From Actinomadura spongiicola (GTDB lineage: Bacteria; Actinomycetota; Actinomycetes; Streptosporangiales; Streptosporangiaceae): a DNA stretch of 64,000 bases. This document shows positions 25,215 through 34,614 of the stretch, in pieces. The first letter of the stretch is position 1; the number at the start of each line of letters is the position of its first letter. The position numbers and the translations under genes were made by a program. The notes beneath the pieces are model-generated. The model had not been told where the DNA came from. It worked only from the letters and a program-made list of their open reading frames with translations, and did not search any database. Location: positions 186,001-250,000 of the forward strand of contig NZ_QVNQ01000010.1 of NCBI RefSeq assembly GCF_003432485.1, in the 5' to 3' direction.

Positions 25215-26686
25215 CGCGCACTTCCCTTCATGCCCGCCGACTGCGGCCGACGCGGCTCGACAACGACTTCCGGCTCCGGCGCGGCCGTGCGGCGCGGAAC
25301 GACAAGGGCGATCAGGGCGGCCGCCACGAGAAGCCCGGCGCACAACGTCAGCCCGAACGCGTAGCCCTCGTTCAGCGCACCGGGCGTCCCCGCCGACCCG
25401 GCCCGATCCTGAGCCGCGGTACCAAGAGCCGCGAGCCCCAGCGCGGCACCGATCTGACGCGAACTGTTGAGCAGCCCGGACGCGGTCCCGGCCTCATGCG
25501 ACGCGACCCCGGCCGTGGCAACGGACACGATCGGCCCGAGACAAAGCCCGAACCCGACGCCCACCAGCAGCGACGGCCCGAGAACGTCCGCCAGGAATGA
25601 ACCGTCCACACTGATCAGGCCGAACCAGGCGAACCCGGCCGCGGTCAGCAGCGCGCCGCTCACCAGCAGCACCCGGGGCGCGAACCGGTAACCGACCTTG
25701 ATGGCGACCACGGAACCGACGATCACCCCGAGGGCCAGCGGCAGGAACTGGACCCCGGCGAGGGCTGGCCCGTTCCCCAGCACCCCCTGCACATAAAGCG
25801 ACAGAAAGTAGAACGCCGACGCCATGCCCCCACCGACGACCAACATGTAGGCGTTGGCGCCGAGCACCGACCGGTTGGCGAACAGCCCCAGCCGGACGAG
25901 CGGGTCACGGCTGGTGGTCCGTTCAACGACAACGAACAGCACCAGCAGCAACACCGCGACGGCCAGGGTGGAGACGGTCACCACGGACGTCCACGCATGC
26001 TCGTCAGTGCGGACGATGCCGAACACCAGCAGGCTCATGCCCGCCGTGGCGAGCACCCCACCGAGCACGTCCGGCCGCCCGGCCCGACGCCGCACCGGAT
26101 CGGCGGCGACACCCCGCCAGGCCATGGCCAGGGCGAACAACGCCATGGGCGCGTTCACGAACATCACCCACCGCCAGCCCGCGAACTCGGTCAGCAGCCC
26201 CCCGACCAGCACACCGAGAGCACCGCCCGCCGCGTTCGTAGCGCTCCAGATCCCGAAGGCCCGAACGCGCGCCTTCCCGGTGGGAAACGTCGCGGTCAAC
26301 AGCGCCAACGCGGCCGGAGCCAGAGCCGCCGCGCCCACCCCCTGAGCGGCACGCGCCGCAACAAGTTGCCAAGGCTCAGTGGCGAACCCACCGGCCAACG
26401 ACGCGAGCCCGAACAATCCGAGCCCGCCCATCAACATCCGCCGCTGCCCGTACCGGTCGGCCGCCTTGCCCCCGAGCAGCAGCAGCCCACCAAAGGTCAG
26501 CGCGTACGCGTGGATCACCCAGGTCAGCCCTACGGCGCTGAAGCCGAGCGCCGAGCCGATCTCCGGCAGCCCGACGTTCACCACCGACAGGTCCAGCGAC
26601 ACGAGGAACTGCACCACCGCCACCGTGGCGAGGATGAGCCCCGGCCGGACGACCTCCCCACTGTGTCTCGTCACAACGGCCTCCAT
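25211..26686 (-). CDS. MFS exporter of the DHA2 (14-helix) drug type
   Basis: 491 residues. It starts with a short cytoplasmic tail and LILATVAVVQFLVSLDLSVV, where the LDLSVVNVGLP segment matches the DHA2 motif in helix 1. The loop-2 motif appears as GKAADRYGQRRMLM. Later segments such as GALGVLVGGLLTEFAGWRWV follow motif C. The ATG at 26686 is just inside a 26-bp palindrome shared with the divergent TetR gene. It heads the operon with two ABC subunits, which suggests an inducible export system. It ends in a basic tail. Confidence 0.88.
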   Translation of the reverse strand: MEAVVTRHSGEVVRPGLILATVAVVQFLVSLDLSVVNVGLPEIGSALGFSAVGLTWVIHAYALTFGGLLLLGGKAADRYGQRRMLMGGLGLFGLASLAGGFATEPWQLVAARAAQGVGAAALAPAALALLTATFPTGKARVRAFGIWSATNAAGGALGVLVGGLLTEFAGWRWVMFVNAPMALFALAMAWRGVAADPVRRRAGRPDVLGGVLATAGMSLLVFGIVRTDEHAWTSVVTVSTLAVAVLLLVLFVVVERTTSRDPLVRLGLFANRSVLGANAYMLVVGGGMASAFYFLSLYVQGVLGNGPALAGVQFLPLALGVIVGSVVAIKVGYRFAPRVLLVSGALLTAAGFAWFGLISVDGSFLADVLGPSLLVGVGFGLCLGPIVSVATAGVASHEAGTASGLLNSSRQIGAALGLAALGTAAQDRAGSAGTPGALNEGYAFGLTLCAGLLVAAALIALVVPRRTAAPEPEVVVEPRRPQSAGMKGSAR

Positions 26687-26694
26687 GAGCCTGC

Positions 26695-26720
26695 TACTTT
26701 CGGAACATGTTCCTAAAGTA
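26695..26720. promoter_or_regulatory. TetR-type operator between MFS and TetR genes
   Basis: A 26-bp palindrome with arms TACTTTCGGAACA and TGTTCCTAAAGTA matches at 12 of 13 pairs; the core GGAACATGTTCC is perfect. It starts 8 bp upstream of the MFS start codon and lies about 55 bp from the TetR start, the typical layout for a local repressor controlling an exporter. Confidence 0.8.
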
Positions 26721-26773
26721 CAACACGAGAGCCCGGGGCCAACGCAAGCCCGGAGGGGCAGCATGATGGGACG

Positions 26774-27472
26774 GTGCCCGGACAACGAGAACCCGACCTG
26801 ATGCCAGCGCCGTCCGGCCGCACCGGGCGGCCACCCGCGACGTCCCGCGCCGAGATCCTGGCGGGCGCCCGCCGCCTCATCGACCGGGACGGCTGGGACA
26901 GCCTGACGATGCGCCGCCTGGCCGCCGAGATCGGCGTCGGCCCGACGACCCTGTACCACCACGTCCGGGACAAGGACGACCTGATCGTCCAGCTAATAAA
27001 CGATCACGTCGACAAGATCCCGCGCCCCGACCTGCCCGACGACCCCGGCGAACGGATCGTGGTCGCCTGGCTGGCGATCCACGAGGCCCTCACGGCCTGG
27101 CCCTGGGGCGCGGAGGTCCTCACCGCCGACGGCTTCCTCGGCCGCCTCGGCGACTCGGCCCTGTGGTTCATCGAAACGATCGTGGCCGCCGCGGTCGACC
27201 ACGGCTGCACCCACCTCCAGGCCGTCGACGTCTTCCGCAGCCTCTGGTACTACACGGTCGGCGAAATCCTCGTCCGCGCCCACACCGCCCACCGCCGGGA
27301 AGACTTCGCCGACATCGACCGCGAGTTCAGCCTCAGCCGCCTGGACCCGTCCCGCTACCCGACCCTGCGCACCATCGGCGACCAGTGGCCCGAGCGCGCC
27401 GCCTCCGACATCTACCCCGAAGTCCTCCACATCTTCGTCAACGGCCTCCTGACCCGAGCCACCCCGACCTGA
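26774..27472 (+). CDS. TetR-family regulator (TetR class, controls the adjacent exporter)
   Basis: 232 residues. The HTH reads SRAEILAGARRLIDRDGWDS then AAEIGVGPTTLYHHVRDKDD, the LYHHVRDKDDL pattern of true TetR proteins. The helical ligand-binding domain follows (VFRSLWYYTVGEILVRAHTA). The longest form starts at the GTG at 26774; the ATG at 26801 is an alternative. It is divergent from the MFS-ABC operon across a near-perfect palindrome, so it probably represses that operon and itself until a drug-like ligand binds. Confidence 0.88.
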   Translation: MPGQREPDLMPAPSGRTGRPPATSRAEILAGARRLIDRDGWDSLTMRRLAAEIGVGPTTLYHHVRDKDDLIVQLINDHVDKIPRPDLPDDPGERIVVAWLAIHEALTAWPWGAEVLTADGFLGRLGDSALWFIETIVAAAVDHGCTHLQAVDVFRSLWYYTVGEILVRAHTAHRREDFADIDREFSLSRLDPSRYPTLRTIGDQWPERAASDIYPEVLHIFVNGLLTRATPT

Positions 27473-27474
27473 CA

Positions 27475-28374
27475 TCACTCGGCCAGGGCACGGCGCAGGA
27501 CGGAGCCGAGTTCGGCGACCTGCCGCTGCGACACACCGGACGGGATCGCCTGCGAACCGTGAAACGTACCGGACCACTGGTGCAGTTCGACCGGCACACC
27601 CGCCTCCAACAGGCGGGACGCATAGGCGATGCCCTCGTCACGCACCGGATCGAACTCCGCGGTGGCGACATAGGCCGGTGGCAGACCGGAAAGGTCACCG
27701 GCACGAGCCGGGGCGGCGTACGGCGTGGCGGCCTCGGCACCCAGGTAATGCCGCCACGCCGCAGCGATGTTGTCGCGCGTTACCCAGGGCGTATCGGTGA
27801 AGTTCCGCTGCGACCACGTCTGTTGCCGGTCGTCCAGCACAGGCTGGTTCAACACCTGGAAACAGATCGGCGGCCCCTGCTGGTCACGTGCCCGCAACGC
27901 CCCTGCCGCCGCGAGCCCCGCACCGGCACTGTGCCCGCCGACCGCGATCCGGTCCGGGGTGACGCCGAGTTCGGACGCGTGCTCGGACGCCCAGGTCAGC
28001 ACGGTGTACAGGTCGTCCAGGGCGGCCGGGAACCGATGTTCGGGCGACCTGCGGTAGTCCACGGAGATCACCACCGCACCGGAGCCGCTCGCGATGCTGC
28101 CCGCCATCCGGTGCTCGGTGTCCAGGTCACCGATGATCCAGCCGCCGCCGCGCAACCAGATGACGGCACCGTGCGCGCCGTCCGGACGGTAGATCCGCAC
28201 CGGCACACCCCGTACCGTGCGGTCCTCGACCACCATGTCCTCGACGTCGGGATTCGCGGCGACCACGTCCGACGCCGCCGCGGCCAGCGCGGCGAGTTCC
28301 TTCCGCGCGACGGCCGCGTCGGCCAGGTCGACCTTCGGTATCAGCGGAACGAAAGCTTCGAGTTCGGGGTCCAT
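27475..28374 (-). CDS. alpha/beta hydrolase of the HSL esterase type with an altered oxyanion motif
   Basis: 299 residues. The nucleophile motif is GGHSAGAGLA, the acid is in TAEFDPVRDEG and the histidine in GTFHGSQ. The family motif HGGGW, which builds the oxyanion hole, reads RGGGWIIGD here, with Arg replacing His. The fold is otherwise complete (VVISVDYRRSPEHRFPAALD). It is cytoplasmic. The ATG at 28374 (MDPELEAF) is preferred over the one at 28383. It is convergent with the TetR gene with 2 bp between stops and divergent from the PucR-like gene. Substrate unknown. Confidence 0.85.
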   Translation of the reverse strand: MDPELEAFVPLIPKVDLADAAVARKELAALAAAASDVVAANPDVEDMVVEDRTVRGVPVRIYRPDGAHGAVIWLRGGGWIIGDLDTEHRMAGSIASGSGAVVISVDYRRSPEHRFPAALDDLYTVLTWASEHASELGVTPDRIAVGGHSAGAGLAAAGALRARDQQGPPICFQVLNQPVLDDRQQTWSQRNFTDTPWVTRDNIAAAWRHYLGAEAATPYAAPARAGDLSGLPPAYVATAEFDPVRDEGIAYASRLLEAGVPVELHQWSGTFHGSQAIPSGVSQRQVAELGSVLRRALAE

Positions 28375-28472
28375 GACGCCCATCCTCACCCCCGGCTCCC
28401 CCACGATCATCCGCCAGGCGTCGCGCGTCCCGCCCTGGTAACGCGCCGACCGGCGGCCTTTATCCTGCCGCC

Positions 28473-29507
28473 ATGGAGGCACTCGCCATACGCCTGTCGG
28501 GACTGGACTCCTATGCCGAGGGAGCGATCCGCGTCGTCACGTTCTACGACACTCTGATGCGCCGCCGCGTCGACCTCCCGGCACTCGCCCGCGCCTCGGC
28601 GGGCCTGGCCGAATGCGTGGCCGGTATCCGTATCCACGGCTCCGGACGGGTACTCCGCGCCGCACCCGACGGCGCCCGTCCCCAAGAACCGGCGCCGCCC
28701 GCCTCCACGTCCACGCCCATCACCCTCGACGACGAGGAGGTCGGCACGGTGTGGCTGGAACGCCCCGGCCCTGCCGTCCCGCTCGACGAGGTGCTCCTGG
28801 ACCGGCTCGCCATCGCCGCCGCGGCGGTCCTGGAGAAGTACGGCCCGGCCCGCACCACGATGACCGACCCCGCCCTCGCCGAACTGGTGATCGCCGCCGA
28901 TTGCGACCAGGCCGCCAGGGCCCGCGCGCTGCGCCTGCTGGGCTTCGCCGCCGACCTGCCGGTCCGCGTCGCCGCGGTCCGGTCACGCCTTCCCCTCGAC
29001 GAGGTAGCCGGGATGATCTGCCCGGCCCGCCCGGTGAAGGCCGCGCCGCTCGACGACGTGGGCGTCATCCTGGCCACCACCATCGACCCGTCCCGCTTCC
29101 CACCCGGCGTCCACGCGGGCATCGGCGCCTCCCACGCCCCCGACCTCTCCTGGCGACAGGCCCGCACCGCCCTCCGCTTCACCACACCCCGCCGACCCGT
29201 CGTCCACCACAACGACCTCGGGGCGATGGCGCTGCTCGCCCAACTCCCCCACAGCGCCCTGCGCGACAACCCCGACGTGGCCGCGATCGCCCTCATCGCC
29301 GACACCCCAGAAACCCTGGAAACACTGGACGCCTACTGCACCACCGGCTCCCTACGCCAGGCCGCCGACCTCCTCCACCTGCACCACAGCAGCGTCGCCC
29401 GCCGAGTCGAGCAGATCGGCAAGACTCTGGGCACCGACCTCACCGACCCCACCGGCCTGACCCGAGCCAGACTCGCCCTCACCGCCTGGCGCCTCCTCAA
29501 CAACTGA
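28473..29507 (+). CDS. PucR-like transcriptional regulator (C-terminal HTH_30)
   Basis: 344 residues. The C-terminal helix-turn-helix reads TLDAYCTTGSLRQAADLLHL then HHSSVARRVEQIGKTLG, the HTH_30 type in PucR/CdaR regulators. The N-terminal part has a GAF-like region (DDEEVGTVWLERPGPAVPLD). The middle resembles the GGDEF-like central domain, in reduced form (GVHAGIGASHAPDLSWRQAR). It is divergent from the esterase gene and could control it. The ATG has no clear SD, so leaderless translation is possible. Confidence 0.75.
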   Translation: MEALAIRLSGLDSYAEGAIRVVTFYDTLMRRRVDLPALARASAGLAECVAGIRIHGSGRVLRAAPDGARPQEPAPPASTSTPITLDDEEVGTVWLERPGPAVPLDEVLLDRLAIAAAAVLEKYGPARTTMTDPALAELVIAADCDQAARARALRLLGFAADLPVRVAAVRSRLPLDEVAGMICPARPVKAAPLDDVGVILATTIDPSRFPPGVHAGIGASHAPDLSWRQARTALRFTTPRRPVVHHNDLGAMALLAQLPHSALRDNPDVAAIALIADTPETLETLDAYCTTGSLRQAADLLHLHHSSVARRVEQIGKTLGTDLTDPTGLTRARLALTAWRLLNN

Positions 29508-29549
29508 CCCCGCGCGTGGAGCGCCATTTGCACCTGGAAACCGGCCGCC

Positions 29550-29804
29550 TCAGCCGACTGGAAACTCCTGACAGGTCCACTCGTCGCTCAAGGGGAGGAA
29601 GCGGCTTTTCGTGCCGTGCCAGGAAATGACGGCGTTGTCGCGGGCGCGGGTGACGGCGACGAACAGCAGTGACCGAGCGGTACGGAGGTCGCGGCGGAAG
29701 CGCAGCGGGTCCTCGGCGGCGAAACGGGTGATCCGCGCGGCCGGGACGAGGCCCTCCCCGACTCCCGCGATGATCATGTTCTGGTATTCGAGGCCCTTGA
29801 TGCG
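29550..29804 (-). pseudogene. C-terminal remnant of a UvrD/Rep-like helicase
   Basis: About 85 residues carry the last helicase motifs: RIKGLEYQNMIIAGVGEG (motif V-like), then RSLLFVAVTRARDNAVISW (motif VI, VAVTRARD) and a stop at 29550. There is no start codon or upstream helicase domain; the frame is lost before the phosphotransferase gene. It is a decayed fragment, possibly brought in with this accessory region. Confidence 0.75.
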
Positions 29805-29854
29805 GGTGCATGGTGCCGATAAGGCGAACGCTCCTCCCGCGGGTGGAAGCGGCG

Positions 29855-30613
29855 CTAGGCGGTTCGGTGTCCGACCCACGTCGTCGCAGCGGAATCCAGT
29901 GCGGGATGGGGTGCGTTCTCGGCGATGTCCTCCCACATTGCGGCCTGTGCCCTTGCGAAGGCCGTCACCGCGAGGTCGGGCGCGGCGGCGAACGCTTGGA
30001 CCCTGGCGGCTCGAGCTTCCGCATGTGCTGGGTGGTGCCCCTCAGCGATCAGCCAGACGACCCAGCAGGCCGGGTCGATCCAGCGGGCTCCGCGTGTGGG
30101 CCACGCCCAGTCGAGCATGTATGCGCGGTCGCCGGTGATGAGGACGTTGCCAGGCGACCAGTCGGTGTGCGAGAGCCAGGCGCCGTCGAACAACTCCGGT
30201 CGGTCGCTGTAGGCCGACCAGCGTTGCGAAGCCTGCTTCAGTTCGACGCCGTCCGGTGCTGTCGGCCACTGGATCATCATGGCCGCGATGGGTTGCAGGT
30301 CGGGGCTGGACGGTTTGTAGGACGCGGCGCGACCGTCCAGGAAATCGAAGCCGTTGAGGTCCCACCCGTCCTCGGTCCGTGACCAGCGCAACGGAGCCGT
30401 GACGTGCCGGACGTACGGGTTGATCTGGCGTTCGCGTTCCTGGGTCCAGGCGCGAGGATGATCTGTGCGCAAGCCCTTGACGAATGTGCTGTCGTTGATG
30501 ACGACGGAGATTTCAGAGTTGAACCCCTCGGTGACTTGGCGGGCACTGACCAAGGGCCCCGTGTGCTGCTCGATCAGGCCCTGCACCGCATGCCAGAAAA
30601 CTCGTCCAGTCAC
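29855..30613 (-). CDS. aminoglycoside-phosphotransferase-like kinase
   Basis: 252 residues. The catalytic loop reads LSHTDWSPGNVLIT (HxDxxxxN) and the metal-binding segment AYMLDWAWPTRGARWIDPAC; both are typical of APH/choline-kinase-like enzymes. The N-terminal lobe has SEISVVINDSTFVKGL (the Lys of the ATP site). The family phosphorylates antibiotics or small metabolites; no specific substrate is indicated. The GTG at 30613 is the apparent start, with a weak SD. Confidence 0.8.
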   Translation of the reverse strand: MTGRVFWHAVQGLIEQHTGPLVSARQVTEGFNSEISVVINDSTFVKGLRTDHPRAWTQERERQINPYVRHVTAPLRWSRTEDGWDLNGFDFLDGRAASYKPSSPDLQPIAAMMIQWPTAPDGVELKQASQRWSAYSDRPELFDGAWLSHTDWSPGNVLITGDRAYMLDWAWPTRGARWIDPACWVVWLIAEGHHPAHAEARAARVQAFAAAPDLAVTAFARAQAAMWEDIAENAPHPALDSAATTWVGHRTA

Positions 30614-31265
30614 CCTGGAAACGTACTGGAGCGGCCCCTCGTCCGCAGGGAGGGCGAGGGGCCGGGGTAGTCACCAGGCGGGATGGGTCATCGGTAAGGG
30701 TTGTCGTCGCCACACCCGAGGCCGATGGCGTCCTTGTGATCGAAACGCCAAACAGACGGTTAGCAAGGCGTTCTCGTTTACGCCTAGTACTGGCCGGATT
30801 CGGCCATAGCATAGACAGCCTGTTCCACTGCGAGTCACATGATCAGTGACGATTTCGGCGGACCGACGCCTTGATCACCCGAGTCAACCTTTGTAACGTT
30901 GAAAATGTGATCGTTTTCGCTATGCCGCTTGCGAGCTAAACCTTAACAGACTGTGCATACCCGACTCACCCTCGAGACAGATACCGTCCACCACCCGTCT
31001 TCTTGGAATATTCTTCGCACTCAGCGCATTGGGTCGAGGTACTGGCCGCGCGCTCTTCCTCGGCGATGGCAAACGTTTAGACAGTGTTCTCTGCGAGTTG
31101 TTATACACGTCCGCTGCCGGCATAGTGACGAACACCTGCAACCCCGCGGATCTCAGAAGTAAAAAAAGGAGGTGTCGTAGGAGAAAACCAAGAAACCACA
31201 CGGCAGGGGCGACCCAAACTGACGATTCTAAGCAGCCAGCAACCAAACAAAAGGAGCGACGATCC
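30614..31265. other. intergenic stretch; leader of the secreted amidase gene
   Basis: About 650 bp without a gene. The right part is clearly less GC-rich than the rest of the window (for example around 30890-30930 and 31150-31260). A strong SD-like run (AAAAAAGGAGGTGTC) at about 31163-31177 is followed by no usable start codon in the next 60 nt; a second SD (AAGGAG) at about 31250 serves the GTG at 31266. No RNA gene or transposase was recognised. Confidence 0.5.
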
Positions 31266-34019
31266 GTGACAATAAGTCGATTCGCATCATCAATACTCCC
31301 AGATGGCGTCGGGAAAAGCATGCTCCCTCCCAAAAACAAACGTCGCGTCTTAACCCTGTTAGCGGTGGTCATGTCCAGCCTGCTGGTGCTCGTCGCCGTG
31401 CCGAGCACCGCGGTTGCCGAAGCACCACCGCAGACACCCTCGAATCTCAAGGTCGAACCGGTAGAGTCAGAGGACAGCGGCCACGTTGTATTCAGTGATA
31501 AGCCAACGCTCGGAGCGATTGCCACCGATCCAGACGGCGACGCGCTGAACTACACCTTCGAACTCCTGGATGAAGCCAGCGGGGCGGTGCGAACCTTCAC
31601 CGTCGAGGGAGTCCCCTCCGGACAGGAAGCGGAAACATCCGTGACCGGGAGGATACGCAATCCCGGGGTATTCAAATTCCGGGCGCGCGCGTCCGATGAA
31701 AAGGACTCCAGCAACTGGTCCGCATGGAAACAATTCGCCGTGGACGCACCGCTGGCTCCGATGGGGCTCACACCGCAGTCAATTACGAAGCGAATCGACC
31801 CAGAGAACCCAGTCTTGTCCGGCGTCGTCTCACGCCCTTCCGGGCGGCCTGTCACTGCGAAATTCTTTCTCTATGACGAAGCCAGAAATCCGATCGGACC
31901 ACGCCCGTACGGCGAAGGTGTCGCCTCGTCCAGCGAAAGCCCACGCGTCTCAATGCGCCTGCCTGACGACGTCATCAAAGAAGGAAAAACCTATCGCTGG
32001 CAGATGCAAGCGTGCGTCCAGTGGGTGTGCAACGAGACACTTGTTGAGCAGCAGTTCACCGTTCCAGTCACCCCACCCACGCCCACAACCCGGACTGTGA
32101 CCCTGGGCAAGGACAAGCTCAGCCTCGCTACCGGAAAATCTGCAGCAGACGCCTGCTCGGGTAAGGCTTGTCCTCTCAATCCGGATACCCAAGTCCACAT
32201 CGGCGGTAGTGGCACCGAGGCGCTCATCTCCCTACTCAAGGTTGACATGAGATCGTTGCCCGCCGGAGCCAGGATCGTATCGGCGAAGCTGCACCTTGGC
32301 ACACCGTCGTGTGCGCCCAACTGTCCCGGCGACGGCAGTGTTGTGGCTCACCAGGTGAGGTCGTCACTACCGGACAACCCCACAGGACACGACCTTCTTA
32401 CGAGTTCACTGCCAAAGCCGGTCGGGGAGTCGCCCCTGCACGACGCAAAAATTGATCTCGGTGGACTGGCCAACCATTGGCAGAACAGTCCAGGCACCGC
32501 GACCGGTTTGGCCTTGACCGCCAAGAACACACCCGCCCCCGTGACGTTCGGCGCTAACGACGTGCCGAAGGAGATGTCGATAACACTGGAGTATCTTCCT
32601 GCCAGCGCCCCGGGTAAAGTGTCTAAAATATCTGCCCGAGCTGGAGATTGCGGTGCGCTCGCAGTCTGGGCGCCCCCGGAAGACCTCGGCGCTCATGCGC
32701 CTGCACATGCTTCACCGCCAGCGGAGCGAAAGGTCGTCGAAGACTACGAACTTCAGGTTCTGGATTTTTACCGCAATATAGTGCGAACGGTACGCGTGAA
32801 GAATCTTCGTACCGTGGTCACCGGTTTGCACAACGCCAAGTCATATAAGTTTCGGGTACGCGCGCGGAGCGCTTACGGCGTTGGCGAATGGACTGAAAGC
32901 AACGTGTTCACCCCTGCGGCAGTACCTGGTGGAATGCAGCGCTATCTCGATGGCATGAGCCAATATGTGCTAAGCCGCGAGGGACTGTTGGAGGGCAAGT
33001 ATCGTGACGCAGAGCATGCCGTCAAAGCCAATCCCCAAGGCAGTGCGTTCCGGGCCGCTCTCTACACCGATGCAGGACATCTGCTCGCAACCCGCGCCTA
33101 CGGAGCAGCCGGCAAGGCTGCTCAAATCAGCACCAAGGTGAAACCGGCCGACACCTTAGTCAGCTACTCCCCCGAGGAGATGACCGTCACAGTACGTACG
33201 ACCTTGCATGGTACGACGGTATACTCCAACGGCCATGGAACCCTAGCCGAGAAGCGTGTCACCAATAAGTTCACACGTACCGGGGACTTCACCTTTGCTC
33301 TTCCAGCCAGCGAGAAGTCCGGCTCATCGGTTGGCGGCCAGTCGTCACTCGTGCAGTTCATGGCGGCGATCGGAGCCGATGGCCATATTACTGGTAGCGA
33401 GCGCATCAACGCCTATACAACCGAGCAGGCGAAGCAGCTTCAGGGGTTGGGCAGCGGCCAGTCTTTCCCCCTCGATAGCGTTGGCGGCGAGAAGACGGAG
33501 GCCAAGAAGCGCGCCACTCGCCTAGGGCCCATCGATAATTACAATATCGGAATCTGGGCCGCAAATAACGCACCAACAGAGGAGCACGAATATCCCCAAG
33601 ACTGCACGAACTTCATCTCCAAAGCAATTCATTATGGCGGTGGCGCCAAGGAGATAGATGGTGACCGGAAGAGCGACGAGGCCTGGTGGCAGAACAGAAG
33701 GGTCCGAGTTCTCTGGCACAAGGACTCGTTCACCTGGGCTGCGGTAGTGAACCATCATCGTCACTTCAACGGCCAAGGTCGAGTTTACTGGGAGCAGTCG
33801 TACAACGAGGTGAGCGTCGGCGACACGATGTACTGGGAGAATAAGGGGAAGAAGATTCTTACCCATGCATCCATTGTTTCTGAGGTTACGGGCTCCGATC
33901 AGTACGGAATCTACTATGCTCAGCACAACTCACCGCACCACGATACATACAAGCCTCTGTGGCAAGGGCTAGCGTCCGGGAGCTACAGCAAGGTTGGTTT
34001 CGCTTACGTGCTTTGGTGA
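31266..34019 (+). CDS. secreted multidomain protein with C-terminal putative amidase domain
   Basis: 917 residues from the GTG at 31266 (AAGGAG upstream); the ATG at 31320 is an alternative. A long signal peptide (RVLTLLAVVMSSLLVLVAVP) is followed by Ig/fibronectin-like repeats, then a DNRLRE-like region (LSLATGKSAADACSGKACPL). A clear fibronectin type III domain follows (YELQVLDFYRNIVRTVRVKN, YKFRVRARSAYGVGEW). The C-terminus is an amidase_6-type domain with the Cys in YPQDCTNFISKAIHYGG, a His in ILTHASIVSEV and a late YYAQHNSPHH. It probably cleaves amide bonds in cell wall or matrix outside the cell. Base composition is unlike its neighbours. Confidence 0.75.
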   Translation: MTISRFASSILPDGVGKSMLPPKNKRRVLTLLAVVMSSLLVLVAVPSTAVAEAPPQTPSNLKVEPVESEDSGHVVFSDKPTLGAIATDPDGDALNYTFELLDEASGAVRTFTVEGVPSGQEAETSVTGRIRNPGVFKFRARASDEKDSSNWSAWKQFAVDAPLAPMGLTPQSITKRIDPENPVLSGVVSRPSGRPVTAKFFLYDEARNPIGPRPYGEGVASSSESPRVSMRLPDDVIKEGKTYRWQMQACVQWVCNETLVEQQFTVPVTPPTPTTRTVTLGKDKLSLATGKSAADACSGKACPLNPDTQVHIGGSGTEALISLLKVDMRSLPAGARIVSAKLHLGTPSCAPNCPGDGSVVAHQVRSSLPDNPTGHDLLTSSLPKPVGESPLHDAKIDLGGLANHWQNSPGTATGLALTAKNTPAPVTFGANDVPKEMSITLEYLPASAPGKVSKISARAGDCGALAVWAPPEDLGAHAPAHASPPAERKVVEDYELQVLDFYRNIVRTVRVKNLRTVVTGLHNAKSYKFRVRARSAYGVGEWTESNVFTPAAVPGGMQRYLDGMSQYVLSREGLLEGKYRDAEHAVKANPQGSAFRAALYTDAGHLLATRAYGAAGKAAQISTKVKPADTLVSYSPEEMTVTVRTTLHGTTVYSNGHGTLAEKRVTNKFTRTGDFTFALPASEKSGSSVGGQSSLVQFMAAIGADGHITGSERINAYTTEQAKQLQGLGSGQSFPLDSVGGEKTEAKKRATRLGPIDNYNIGIWAANNAPTEEHEYPQDCTNFISKAIHYGGGAKEIDGDRKSDEAWWQNRRVRVLWHKDSFTWAAVVNHHRHFNGQGRVYWEQSYNEVSVGDTMYWENKGKKILTHASIVSEVTGSDQYGIYYAQHNSPHHDTYKPLWQGLASGSYSKVGFAYVLW

Positions 34020-34067
34020 GCAGAAGGAACTCGGCACCGAGGCGAAGCAACTAAGGCCTGCGGTGTT

Positions 34068-34103
34068 CCCCTTGGGTGTGCCTCTAGAGGCACACCCAAG
34101 GGG
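34068..34103 (+). terminator. perfect palindrome terminator after the amidase gene
   Basis: CCCCTTGGGTGTGCCTCT at 34068-34085 is followed directly by its exact complement at 34086-34103, a 36-bp palindrome centred on TCTAGA. It lies about 50 bp after the amidase stop codon. Confidence 0.8.
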
Positions 34104-34194
34104 GTGGTCTTGATTGGGCTACCGGAACAGATACCAGGTCATACTGCTCGCCGCTCACACTCACGCTTGAGTTTCAAATCAAGGATAATAGATC

Positions 34195-34614
34195 GTGAAA
34201 GAACGAAGTCAGGGGAAGAAAAGGGATCATCGCATTCCGCGAGGGCTTTGCATAGCCGCGGTGACCTTCAGCGCCCTGGCCGCCTTCACTCTTTGGGCAA
34301 TGGATGTTCTGGCAGATCGGGCAACCCGTGCTACATGGCGAGCATGTGAAGTTGATCCATCCTCAGCGCAATGGACAAAAGGCTACCCATTTACAGTAGC
34401 AGTGTGCTCGCTGGCAGCATTGACAGTGTCGGCGCTCTTGGCCTCGGCCGCGCTGATCGCCGGGCGAAAGTCTTCCACTTGGACTAAGGGAGTCAGTGCT
34501 TTCACTTTCTGCTTAGCAGTTGTTTTGCTGCCACCAGCCATATGGAACGTTGAAGAGTACAACGACTACCCGGGTGCAGATATCTCGACTCTCAATGATC
34601 CTTGCGTCCACTGA
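34195..34614 (+). CDS. small integral membrane protein of unknown function
   Basis: 139 residues with a basic N-terminus (MKERSQGKKRDHRIPRG) and three predicted membrane segments: CIAAVTFSALAAFTLWAM, FTVAVCSLAALTVSALLASA and SAFTFCLAVVLLPPAIW. The loop between the first two contains a Cys. The GTG at 34195 has AAGGA about 10 nt upstream. It follows the secreted amidase and its terminator, shares the lower GC of that stretch and may have arrived with it. No family is recognised. Confidence 0.6.
   Translation: MKERSQGKKRDHRIPRGLCIAAVTFSALAAFTLWAMDVLADRATRATWRACEVDPSSAQWTKGYPFTVAVCSLAALTVSALLASAALIAGRKSSTWTKGVSAFTFCLAVVLLPPAIWNVEEYNDYPGADISTLNDPCVH

Noticed and set aside
22336..25364. Long plus-strand open frames opposite the ABC transporter genes
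   Set aside because: They mirror real genes with full ABC motifs on the minus strand; their translations are low-complexity Arg/Pro/Ala.
31080..31265. Possible c-di-AMP (ydaO-type) riboswitch ahead of the secreted amidase
   Set aside because: Cell-wall enzyme genes in actinomycetes often carry one, but the conserved ydaO core could not be found here.
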